A stretch of 20,841 nt of DNA from JANXSF01 sp031394025 (GTDB lineage Bacteria; Acidobacteriota; Terriglobia; Bryobacterales; Bryobacteraceae). Made by a program: the position numbers and the translations under genes. Within the stretch, counting starts at the first letter, position 1. Each line of letters begins with the position of its first letter. Shown here one piece after another: positions 7,147-15,244 of the stretch. The DNA is taken from contig JANMWO010000465.1 of the NCBI GenBank assembly GCA_031394025.1, forward strand, positions 1 to 20,841, written 5' to 3'. The notes beneath the pieces are model-generated. The model did not search any database. It was not told where the DNA came from and was given only the letters and a program-made list of their open reading frames with translations.

Positions 7147-8400
7147 ATGCAACTTCGTGTTTTGGCTTTTGTCTTAGCCGGCGGGAAAGGTACCCGCCTC
7201 TATCCACTGACCAAGGAACGGGCTAAACCCGCCGTTCCGTTTGGTGGACGATACCGGATCATTGACTTTGTGCTCACCAACTTGGTGAACTCGGGAATTT
7301 ATTCCACTTACGTCCTGATTCAGTTTAAGAGCCAGTCTCTATTGCAGCATTTGCGCGATGGATGGGAATTCAGCGGACTACTGAAAAATCATTTCGTCAT
7401 CCCCGTGCCGGCCCAAATGAGGTCCCAAAGTGAAAACTGGTATAGCGGTACGGCTGATGCCATTTACCAGAACATCAACCTGATTGAACAGGCCGACCCA
7501 CACGTGGTTATCATCTTCGGTGCCGATCATATTTACCGTATGAACATTCGGGAGATGATCGAGTTTCATGAACAGAAACGAGCCCAGGCAACCGTTGCGG
7601 CTATCCCTGTGCCCAAGGAAGAAGCCAAAGAGTTCGGCGTTATTGAAGCGGCTCCCGATGGCCGTATTATTGGCTTTCACGAAAAAAATCCGAACGCCCC
7701 CACCATTCCCAGTGATCCTGCTAGCGTTTATGCATCCATGGGAAACTATGTTTTTTCCACCAGCCTGCTGCTGAAAGAGCTGTACGCCGATGCTGAAAAT
7801 GAAAATAGCACTCACGATTTTGGACGCGATATTTTGCCCGGTCTGGTAGGCAAGACCGAGATCTTCGCTTACGATTTCCGCACAAATCGCATTCCTGGGG
7901 ATCCCGCTAGCGTGCGTCCTTACTGGCGCGACGTCGGAACGATTGATGCGTTTTACGAAGCCAACATGGATCTAAAATCAGTTTCGCCGGACCTTAATCT
8001 TTATAATCGCGAATGGCCATTGCGCACAGCGGGTTACGAAGATCCTCCGGCAAAGTTCACTTTTGATGATGAGGGTCGTCGTGGTCAGGCAGTGGATTCT
8101 GTGGTCTGTTCCGGGTCCATTCTTTCCGGCGGCATGGTGAAAAATTCCGTCATTGGACGAGGGGTCAAAATTCACACCGGTTCAGAAGTGGACGATTGCA
8201 TTTTGTTCGATAACGTGGATATTGGACGTCATGCAAAAATCAAGCGGGCGATTCTGGATAAGAACGTCCGGGTGCCCCCAGGGACAATGATTGGTTACGA
8301 TCTGGATAAAGATCGGCAGTTATATCATGTAACGGAAACGGGCATTGTGGTAGTGGAAGGACACCGATCTCATGTGGACGTTTCCACCATTCAGATCTAA
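7147..8400 (+). CDS. glgC: Glucose-1-phosphate adenylyltransferase (ADP-glucose pyrophosphorylase)
   Basis: Makes ADP-glucose from ATP and glucose-1-phosphate, the committed step of bacterial glycogen synthesis. Visible motifs: the nucleotide loop LAGGKGTRLYPLT near the N-terminus, KPAVPFGG with the activator/substrate region, WYSGTADAIYQN, GADHIYRM (catalytic Asp), FGVIE, HDFGRDILP and YWRDVGTIDAFYEANMDL. These are followed by a left-handed beta-helix C-terminal domain with hexapeptide-like repeats (from about SGSILSGG). I chose the ATG at 7147 (417 residues, normal GlgC length), which has GAGGAAG at 7138-7144. An in-frame TTG 90 bases upstream would add an atypical extension. Pta follows after 43 bases and may share the transcript. 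Confidence 0.95.
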   Translation: MQLRVLAFVLAGGKGTRLYPLTKERAKPAVPFGGRYRIIDFVLTNLVNSGIYSTYVLIQFKSQSLLQHLRDGWEFSGLLKNHFVIPVPAQMRSQSENWYSGTADAIYQNINLIEQADPHVVIIFGADHIYRMNIREMIEFHEQKRAQATVAAIPVPKEEAKEFGVIEAAPDGRIIGFHEKNPNAPTIPSDPASVYASMGNYVFSTSLLLKELYADAENENSTHDFGRDILPGLVGKTEIFAYDFRTNRIPGDPASVRPYWRDVGTIDAFYEANMDLKSVSPDLNLYNREWPLRTAGYEDPPAKFTFDDEGRRGQAVDSVVCSGSILSGGMVKNSVIGRGVKIHTGSEVDDCILFDNVDIGRHAKIKRAILDKNVRVPPGTMIGYDLDKDRQLYHVTETGIVVVEGHRSHVDVSTIQI

Positions 8401-8443
8401 CAGCTTGGTGCAGTGAAATGGAACGGGAACAACAAGGGGAACG

Positions 8444-9388
8444 ATGGCCAATTCCGAATTAGCTGCGCGCTTTTTAGCGGTGCACATTGACCGTCTGCGG
8501 AAGTTGTCGAAGCGGCGGATTGTATTTCCAGAAGGCGACGACCCACGCATTCAACAAGCGGCAGCGCGTTTGGTAGACGAACGGCTGGTGGAACCAGTGC
8601 TGATCGGAAAAGGCCACACCCTGCCCGATGACCGCTATGCAAGACTACTCCACGAACGACGCAAGGCGAAGGGTATGACGGAAATGGAAGCCCGTCAATT
8701 GTCACAAAAGCCGCTGTACTTCGCATCGTTGATGGTATCGGCAGGAGACGCCCACGGCAGTGTGGGCGGGGCCACAAACACCACTGCGGAAACCGTTCGG
8801 GCGGCCATTTTGTGCATCGGCGTGGCAGCCAATGTGAAGACTGTGTCCAGCGTGATGTTCGTGATTGTGCCCGACCGTTCCTTTGGTAAAGATGGTGCGC
8901 TGGCCTTTGCCGATTGTGCAATTATCATTGACCCCTGCGCTGTGGAGCTGGCTGAAATCGCCATTGCTACTGCAGAAAGCACGCGTCGGATTCTGAATGT
9001 GGAGCCGTCAGTGGCTATGCTCAGTTTTTCCACTAAGGGGAGCGGCAAACACGCCTGGGTAGACAAAGTGGTGGAAGCCGTTCGCATTGCGCGCGAGCGA
9101 GCACCGCAGTTGAACATTGATGGAGAATTGCAGGTAGACGCTGCATTGATGGCCAGTGTGGGGGCAAGTAAAGCGCCGGGTTCCACAGTTGCAGGCCATG
9201 CGAACACGCTGATTTTTCCTGACCTACACAGCGGTAACATCGGCTATAAGTTAGTGGAGCGATTGGCGGGTGGAGCAGCGCTGGGGCCCTTTTTACAGGG
9301 GTTGGCGAAGCCCGCAAATGATTTATCGCGCGGTTGTTCTGCCGATGATGTGTATGGCGCGGCCATTATTACGGCGCTGCAGGCTTAG
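8444..9388 (+). CDS. pta: Phosphate acetyl/butyryltransferase, short single-domain form
   Basis: Interconverts acetyl-CoA plus phosphate with acetyl phosphate and CoA. The 314 residues match the short PTA/PTB catalytic domain: IVFPEGDDPRI near the N-terminus, SAGDAHGSVGGATNTTAETVR in the middle, and LIFPDLHSGNIGYKLVERL plus GPFLQGLAKPANDLSRGCS at the end. It lacks the large N-terminal regulatory domain of the long enterobacterial Pta. AGGGGA at 8435-8440 just upstream of the ATG supports the start. No acetate kinase gene lies next to it. The last 20 bases overlap the end of the convergent esterase gene. A phosphate butyryltransferase role is the main alternative, but the motifs favour acetyl. 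Confidence 0.88.
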   Translation: MANSELAARFLAVHIDRLRKLSKRRIVFPEGDDPRIQQAAARLVDERLVEPVLIGKGHTLPDDRYARLLHERRKAKGMTEMEARQLSQKPLYFASLMVSAGDAHGSVGGATNTTAETVRAAILCIGVAANVKTVSSVMFVIVPDRSFGKDGALAFADCAIIIDPCAVELAEIAIATAESTRRILNVEPSVAMLSFSTKGSGKHAWVDKVVEAVRIARERAPQLNIDGELQVDAALMASVGASKAPGSTVAGHANTLIFPDLHSGNIGYKLVERLAGGAALGPFLQGLAKPANDLSRGCSADDVYGAAIITALQA

Positions 9389-11029
9389 CGCATTCATAAG
9401 AAGTCGCCAACATTGTTGGCCCGTTTTTATATTGTGGATAGGAAGGATAGGAACATAGCGGAAGGCTGCGTTCACCGGCTTTCACCACAACATTCATAGC
9501 CGGAGCCGTCTTCCTTTCTACCCAATTTAAAAGCAGCGGCAGCCGGTCATATGTGTTGGGGATAGGTGCTGCTGCAATGGTTTTACCTTCGCCATCAACG
9601 GCGTAGTTTGCACCACTGAGCCCGTGCCCAGCCTGTGGAATCACAAACAGACGGGCGAAGGAATCCAACTTTGCCTGACCCATCTTATCAATCAGAGCCT
9701 GATAGTAATCCAACTGCGCGCCCGGTGACGCCAGAGTATCGTTGGTGCCAATGGTGAGGATGATTTTACCGCCGCGTGCTGCGAATTTTGTTAGATCAGG
9801 ATTGGTTGCATCGAGCCATTCGGAAATCTGTTCACGACGCTTATTGAACGATCCGCCTTCTACATAGTCCAAAGGATTGGCCGTAAAATCGCGCATTGAA
9901 AACCCAGTTACGCCTAAGATTCCAAGGTTGCTGTGCATGGGTGCATCTACTGCTGCGCCTTGTTGACCGCGGAGGCGAGCCGGTGCAATGAGTCCGCTTC
10001 CTGAAGGATCGGTATTGGGGGACCACATGCCAAAAGTCTTCACACCATTGGCCAGCGGCGTGGCAAACGCGTAGCGACTATAAACCATTTGCAGAGTTGT
10101 TATCTGCCCATCGGTAAGGCAGGCATTGGCGCTTGCATCGGCAGGGTTCGGATCTGTATTGTCCGGGCAGCGTTTGGATGCCCAAGCTTGTTTGTTATTG
10201 AAAATGGCTCGGCAAGCCATATAGTTGTTGATGACGCCATCGGCTAGGCCGTCCAAAATGTCACATTGCCGAATGAATTCGCCACGGATGGCATTCGCTT
10301 TCGCCGGTGTCACCCAATTGTCCAAAGGCTTTTCCTGAATTCGAATCAACGCGGGTGCAAGCATTAACGAAGAGAAATTCACAATAGGGACATTGGCGAT
10401 GATGCCGTTGTAATCGGCAGGATAACGTTGCGCTACGGTGAGGCCTTCACGGCCGCCCTGAGAGTTTCCAACAAAGTAATTGAAGCGAGGTTTCTTGCCG
10501 TATGCGCGCTGCATTAGCACCATAGCGGCATCATGAGTTTTCTTGAGTTGCAGGTAGGCCAAGTTCTTTAAGGCTTCCTCACTGAGGGCCCAATCCCGTG
10601 CGTTACCCTGATGGCCGGAATCACTACCGTAAGTGGCATAGCCGCGTTCCAACAAGAAGGTCCGGTGGTGAATCTGCCACTGGCTATCAAATCTGGAATC
10701 ACGCCGTTCATGCCACCGCCGCCGAAGTGGGCGGAATGAAAGGTCCACGATGCTGGCAACAAAACTCGGAAATGGATTGGTTGGGCTGTTGTTCCTTTTT
10801 CGACAGGCGTCATGGAACCTTCCACGCTGCAATGCGCCGTTACTCCTGCTCTTGCTGGGTTCCAGACCGGTGCGCTGAGTGTGACTGCTCCAACTGGTTC
10901 ACCAATCAAAGAAGTGGCAATGCTGACGCCAAGTTTTTTCACTGTGCAGTTTGTTTGGGTAATTGTGCGAGTTTGGGCAGAGGTGAACGCAGACAACAAC
11001 GCGACCCAACACAGCAACTTGATGTTCAT
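9369..11029 (-). pseudogene. Tannase / feruloyl esterase family protein, frameshifted
   Basis: Secreted alpha/beta-hydrolase of the fungal-type tannase/FaeB family, expected to release phenolic acids from esters. Frame one (11029 to about 10660) gives a signal peptide ending TSA and the conserved HFGGGGMNGVIPDL. The protein then continues in another frame from about 10658 with FLLERGYATYGSDSGHQG. A single missing base near 10660 would rejoin them into about 553 residues, the normal family length. In the second part GNSQGG (Ser codon 10461-10463), Asp in GTNDTL (9738-9740) and His in AGHGLSG (9624-9626) form the triad. A calcium-type loop DILDGLADG is also present. The cysteines normally adjacent to Ser and His are absent. 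It is the last gene of the operon and overlaps feruloyl-CoA synthase by ATGA. The frameshift may be real or a sequencing error. Confidence 0.85.
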
Positions 11030-12804
11030 ACAATGATCTCCAGAACGCGCGGTGACCCGGCGTATAATTCTTCTACTAAGTTGGCACGATTTCGCAGTAC
11101 GGCCTTCTGATTGATGGTGCCCTTTTCTGTAAATTCACCAGCATCCATCGACGGTGGCTTATCCAGCACAATGGCCCGCTGCACTCTGGTTGACATACCG
11201 GTGCTATGACGTGCAAATTCCTCTAACAACGCCTGCAGAGTGTGGATAGGGGCACCGGGCAATGGAAAGATGAGGGCGGCCACATAACTCTGGTCTACAC
11301 CGGCAAAGACAACATCCTGAGCCACGTCGACCAAGGCGGTGAGCAGTTTTGCACGCAACGGTCCAACACTTACCCAGGTGCCTGTGGACAGTTTAAAATC
11401 TTCGGATAGCCGACCGTTGAAGCAAAATCCTTTGAGTGGATCATGAGGGTCAGCGAAGACCAACGCATCCCCCAATTTGTAGAAGCCTTCATCATCGAAC
11501 GCGGCGCTGGTGAGTTGTGGGGCGCGCCAAAATCCTGGTGTGATGTTGGGTCCGCGCAGACGAGCTTCCAACTTGCCTTCGACTGGAACAATCTTCAACT
11601 CCACGCCAGGCACAGGTAGGCCGACTCGTCCAGAGGCTGCCCCTTCAATGCCAGTAGAAATGGCGAATGGGGAACTTTCCGTGGCACCCAGCCCGGTCAT
11701 CATCAGGATCTCTTCCCCGCAGGCATCAACGGCAAGTTCCTGCAAATCATCCCACACCTTTTGGTTCAACCCAGCCGCTGCATAAAAAAGGATCTTCAAT
11801 CGACTGAAGAACTGACATCGAAAGTCCTTATCAGCGCGCAGTTCGGGCACCAGCATTTCATATCCTTTGGGGACGTTGAAGTAGGAGGTGGGGGCGATTT
11901 CACGCAGATTCGCAATGGTGGCGGCAAAGCCCGTGGGAGTGGGTTTTCCTTTGTCCAGATAAAGAGTGCCGCCGTTGTAAAGAACGATTCCGAAATTGTG
12001 GCTGCCTCCGAACGTGTGATTCCAAGGGAGCCAGTCACAAAGCACCGGTGGCTCATCAGCCAGAAACGCCATCACAGTGCGCAGCATTTCCTGGTTGGAA
12101 CACAGCATACGCTGGGTGGTGATAACGCCTTTGGGGGCGCCGGTGGACCCTGAAGTAAACAGGACTTTGGCGATGGTGTCTGGAGTCACCTTGGCGTGCG
12201 CTTCGTCAACATCGGCGCGTGCAGTAACGTTGCAGAGTTGGTCGAATGAAGTTGCATGCAACGACTGAGGCGGTGAAAGGGTTACTAATTCCGTATGGGA
12301 ATCAAGGATGGCTTGCAGAGGCTTTTCAAAGACTTCGCCCTCGGCGGCAAACACTAAGGCGGGTTGCAACGTTTGCCACAGGTAGCGGAGCGTTGTGAGT
12401 TCAGAAGAAGCAAGGGAATACGATGGAGAAATCGGCGCATACAACACACCGCAATACATGCAGGCGAGGGCCAGCAGGGCGTGCTCAATACTATTTCCAG
12501 AAAGAATCGCAACGGGTTTTGTGGCGTCCAGATTTCGATCTAACAGAGCTTGAGCTATGGCTCGAACGCGTTGCAGAGTCTGGGCGTAAGTAATGGTGCG
12601 CCATTTGCCGGCGGAATCACGTTGCGCAAGAAAGATACTGTTAGGAGTTTGTGTGGCCCAGTGCGCCAGCCGTTCCGTCAGCTTGTCCGGATAGGCACCT
12701 AGCGGACGAGGCGATTTGACGTAAATGGTTCCGTCTGGACGGCGGTCGAAAATGGCTTCCGCACCAAGCACATTCACTTTTCGAATCTGGGGACGAAGAC
12801 TCAT
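11026..12804 (-). CDS. fcs: Feruloyl-CoA synthase (aromatic acid-CoA ligase)
   Basis: ATP-dependent activation of ferulate, p-coumarate or related hydroxycinnamates to CoA thioesters. The 592-residue protein has the N-terminal block typical of the feruloyl-CoA synthase subfamily: RRPDGTIYVKSPRPLGAYPD (21-40) and AILSGNSIEHALLALA. The adenylate P-loop LFTSGSTGAPKG is at 215-226, with LGATESSP further on. The C-terminal EKGTINQKAVL carries the usual catalytic lysine region. The ATG at 12804 overlaps the upstream MFS stop as ATGA. A longer open frame running on upstream is only an overlap with the transporter gene in another frame. It overlaps the downstream esterase start by ATGA as well, so expression is probably translationally coupled. 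Confidence 0.9.
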   Translation of the reverse strand: MSLRPQIRKVNVLGAEAIFDRRPDGTIYVKSPRPLGAYPDKLTERLAHWATQTPNSIFLAQRDSAGKWRTITYAQTLQRVRAIAQALLDRNLDATKPVAILSGNSIEHALLALACMYCGVLYAPISPSYSLASSELTTLRYLWQTLQPALVFAAEGEVFEKPLQAILDSHTELVTLSPPQSLHATSFDQLCNVTARADVDEAHAKVTPDTIAKVLFTSGSTGAPKGVITTQRMLCSNQEMLRTVMAFLADEPPVLCDWLPWNHTFGGSHNFGIVLYNGGTLYLDKGKPTPTGFAATIANLREIAPTSYFNVPKGYEMLVPELRADKDFRCQFFSRLKILFYAAAGLNQKVWDDLQELAVDACGEEILMMTGLGATESSPFAISTGIEGAASGRVGLPVPGVELKIVPVEGKLEARLRGPNITPGFWRAPQLTSAAFDDEGFYKLGDALVFADPHDPLKGFCFNGRLSEDFKLSTGTWVSVGPLRAKLLTALVDVAQDVVFAGVDQSYVAALIFPLPGAPIHTLQALLEEFARHSTGMSTRVQRAIVLDKPPSMDAGEFTEKGTINQKAVLRNRANLVEELYAGSPRVLEIIV

Positions 12805-14138
12805 TCCGTAATCGCTCCGACGGCTTGGAAATGCTGTCGTACCCAGGCCAGACCGAAAAATGTGCAGACCATACAGATGGCCAAAGCGTACCAATAAGCC
12901 GATGTCCCAGACTGAATTATGGCAGCACCAAAGAAAGAACTGACCAGTGCGCCAACACGTCCAATGGCCGCAGCATAAGCCACCCCCGTGGCCCGTACGC
13001 TGGTTGGATACACATGCGCTGCCAATGCGTACATAGACGTTTGAACAGCATTGGCCAGAAGGCCGTTGAGTCCAAGAAATGCAAGGAATAAGGTGGCATT
13101 GGCATGGGCTGAAATAGGGATCAACAGCATTACCAAAGCGCTGGCAGCGGCCGCCAGAGAGCCGAACAGCAACGGACCTCTTGACCCCAACAGGGTCATC
13201 AGCAGGGTGTAAAGCAGCACACCCAGCACGCCACCGAAATTGTAAATCGCCAGAGCGGAACTGGCTGAGGCGACATCCAGTCCCTGCGCGGTAAGCATGG
13301 CCGGGAGCCAGCCAAACACCAGGTAAATTGCCCCCAGACAAAAGAAGTAAGCGAACCACAGACCTGCTGTATCGTGTGCGAGTCCCATACCGAATAGTGA
13401 TCGTAGAGACGCACGTTCGGCACTTACCTGCTGTGAGCCTTCAGCAAAAGTAACGCCAGCGGGTAAGCTGTGCCCCATACGGGTGAGTAGTTTGATGAGT
13501 TGCGACCGTAGATCCGTACGACGGGCCAGGAATCGTGGAGATTCAGGCAGCGCCCACAACAACAGCATGGCCAGCAATAATGGCGTCACGCCCCCGATCA
13601 TATATAGCGTCCGCCACCCATATACAGGCAGGACTCGTGCGGCAATCAGACCGCCTAACATGCCGCCAAGTGGGATGCAGACAATGGTTAATTTCACAGC
13701 CATTGGACGTCGTCGAAGTGGTGCAAATTCGGCGGTCAAAGCACTGGCGTTGGGCACTGCGCCGCCTGCACCAAGTCCGGTGATAAATCGAAATATGGCG
13801 AGCCCTATAATCCCCTGAACAGATGCCGTGGCAATGGTTGCCAGGCCGAAAACTACTACAGAACCGATGAGTGCTGGACGGCGTCCAAAGCGATCCCCAA
13901 TATACCCGGCGAGAGGACCGCCAATCACCATACCAGCCAAGCCGATGGCCAGTACGGGACCAAAGTCGGAACGGGTGGCGTGCCACTCCTTAATTAGCGA
14001 GGGCATGGCAAAGGCCAAAATCTGAATGTCGAAACCGTCGAAGATAACGGCCAACGCAGCCAGTGCGGTCATCAACTTTTGATAGGTGGTCCAGGCAGCG
14101 CCATCAATGAGCGCCGCTACATCAATGTTCTGGCTCAT
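12801..14138 (-). CDS. MFS transporter, aromatic acid:H+ symporter (AAHS) type
   Basis: Inner-membrane uptake of aromatic acids, most likely hydroxycinnamates or 4-hydroxybenzoate, by proton symport. The 445-residue protein has about 12 hydrophobic segments. The first carries FDGFDIQILAFAMPSL, the DGFD signature of AAHS carriers such as PcaK. Next come GPLAGYIGDRFGRRPAL (the DRxGRR loop), GLGAGGAVPNASALTAEF and PESPRFL, all AAHS features. I chose the ATG at 14138, which overlaps the preceding gene's stop as ATGA; an upstream in-frame start at 14192 would lie inside that gene. The substrate is inferred from its position between the MetE-like gene and feruloyl-CoA synthase. Confidence 0.88.
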   Translation of the reverse strand: MSQNIDVAALIDGAAWTTYQKLMTALAALAVIFDGFDIQILAFAMPSLIKEWHATRSDFGPVLAIGLAGMVIGGPLAGYIGDRFGRRPALIGSVVVFGLATIATASVQGIIGLAIFRFITGLGAGGAVPNASALTAEFAPLRRRPMAVKLTIVCIPLGGMLGGLIAARVLPVYGWRTLYMIGGVTPLLLAMLLLWALPESPRFLARRTDLRSQLIKLLTRMGHSLPAGVTFAEGSQQVSAERASLRSLFGMGLAHDTAGLWFAYFFCLGAIYLVFGWLPAMLTAQGLDVASASSALAIYNFGGVLGVLLYTLLMTLLGSRGPLLFGSLAAAASALVMLLIPISAHANATLFLAFLGLNGLLANAVQTSMYALAAHVYPTSVRATGVAYAAAIGRVGALVSSFFGAAIIQSGTSAYWYALAICMVCTFFGLAWVRQHFQAVGAITE

Positions 14139-15244
14139 TCGCCGCCCCACACTTTGTCGGCGACTTCCACAATGCGCGCCAACTTGGCCCATTGTTGATC
14201 TTCAGAGAGAACATTCCCTTCTTCGGTGCTGGCAAAACCGCATTGCGGGCTTAGGCAAAGTTGCTGCAGATCAATGTACTTCGCCGCATCGTCGATCCTT
14301 CGAAGCAGCTCTTCTGTCGATTCCAATGCACCTGCTTTGGACGTAACCAAGCCAAGCACCACAGTCTTGTTTTTGGGAACAAAGCGGAGCGGTTCAAATC
14401 CGCCCGCACGTTCCGTATCGAACTCCATAAAATAGCCGTCCACGTCAATTTCGTTGAACAGCATTTCCGCAACCGGTTCATAGCCGCCTTGGGCGATCCA
14501 ACTGGAACGAAAATTGCCGCGGCACAAATGCATGGTGATGGTCATGTCATGCGGTCTGTTACTGATGGCGGTATTGATCATGTCGCGATAGATGGCGGGA
14601 AGGCGGTCTGGATCGTCGCCCCTTTCGCGCAGACCTTGGCGTTGCTCTTCATCGCAGAGGTAGGCCAGGTTGACTTCATCCAATTGAAGATAACGGCAAC
14701 CGGCTTTAGCAAAGTCATTGACGGCATCTTTATAAGCCAAGGCAAGGTCATGGTAGAACGGTTCCATCTGCGGATAAATATCGCGGCTGATGGCACTGCG
14801 GCCGCCCCGGAAATGTAGAACACTGGGCGAAGGGATGGTCATCTTCGCCTTGGCGTGTGTATGGTTATTCAGGAAGCGAAAGTGCTGCACCATGGGATGC
14901 GCGGAGTAACCAAGTTTGCTGATGACGCGCAGCCCTGTGGGATGTGTTTCAATGCCGCCTTTGAATGCAATGCCATGTTCGGAATGGAAAGATTCAACAC
15001 CATCTAACTGGCCAAGAAAATCGAAATGCCACATTGCCCGGCGAAACTCACCATCGGTTGCGCTGCGCAGACCAATTGCGGCCTGCTTGGCAATGACTTG
15101 TTGAATGGCTGCATCTTCCACTGCGCACAATTCTGCAGCAGAGATCTCTGTGCGCTCACGTCGAACCCGCGCTTCTTTCAGCGACGCTGGACGGAGCAAG
15201 CTGCCAACATGGTCGGCGCGAAACGGAGGTGTGGTGCGGGTCAT
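14135..15244 (-). CDS. MetE-like cobalamin-independent methyltransferase (core-MetE family)
   Basis: A 369-residue protein matching the C-terminal catalytic barrel of cobalamin-independent methionine synthase. The long N-terminal half of full MetE is missing, so it is a stand-alone core. DHVGSLLRP near the N-terminus and LQLDEVNLAYLCDEEQR (186-202) fit the family. All four zinc ligands expected from MetE can be placed: His239 and Cys241 (MHLCRG), Glu274 (MEFDTER) and Cys335 (LSPQCGF). It therefore should bind zinc and a thiol methyl acceptor. It is joined to pobA and to the transporter by ATGA overlaps, so it belongs to the aromatic operon. Its methyl donor is unknown; demethylation of methoxylated aromatics by way of folate is an attractive but unproven link. 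Confidence 0.8.
   Translation of the reverse strand: MTRTTPPFRADHVGSLLRPASLKEARVRRERTEISAAELCAVEDAAIQQVIAKQAAIGLRSATDGEFRRAMWHFDFLGQLDGVESFHSEHGIAFKGGIETHPTGLRVISKLGYSAHPMVQHFRFLNNHTHAKAKMTIPSPSVLHFRGGRSAISRDIYPQMEPFYHDLALAYKDAVNDFAKAGCRYLQLDEVNLAYLCDEEQRQGLRERGDDPDRLPAIYRDMINTAISNRPHDMTITMHLCRGNFRSSWIAQGGYEPVAEMLFNEIDVDGYFMEFDTERAGGFEPLRFVPKNKTVVLGLVTSKAGALESTEELLRRIDDAAKYIDLQQLCLSPQCGFASTEEGNVLSEDQQWAKLARIVEVADKVWGGE

Noticed and set aside
10671..10832. N-terminal 54 residues of the 487-residue esterase frame
   Set aside because: This part overlaps the well-conserved first half of the esterase in the other frame and is Arg/His-rich with no family match; it is only the open frame before the frameshift.
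12805..13359. Open frame extending the feruloyl-CoA synthase upstream to 777 residues
   Set aside because: It overlaps the MFS transporter in another frame, its sequence is Cys/Trp/Arg-rich and unlike any protein, and the ATG at 12804 with the ATGA overlap gives the family N-terminus.
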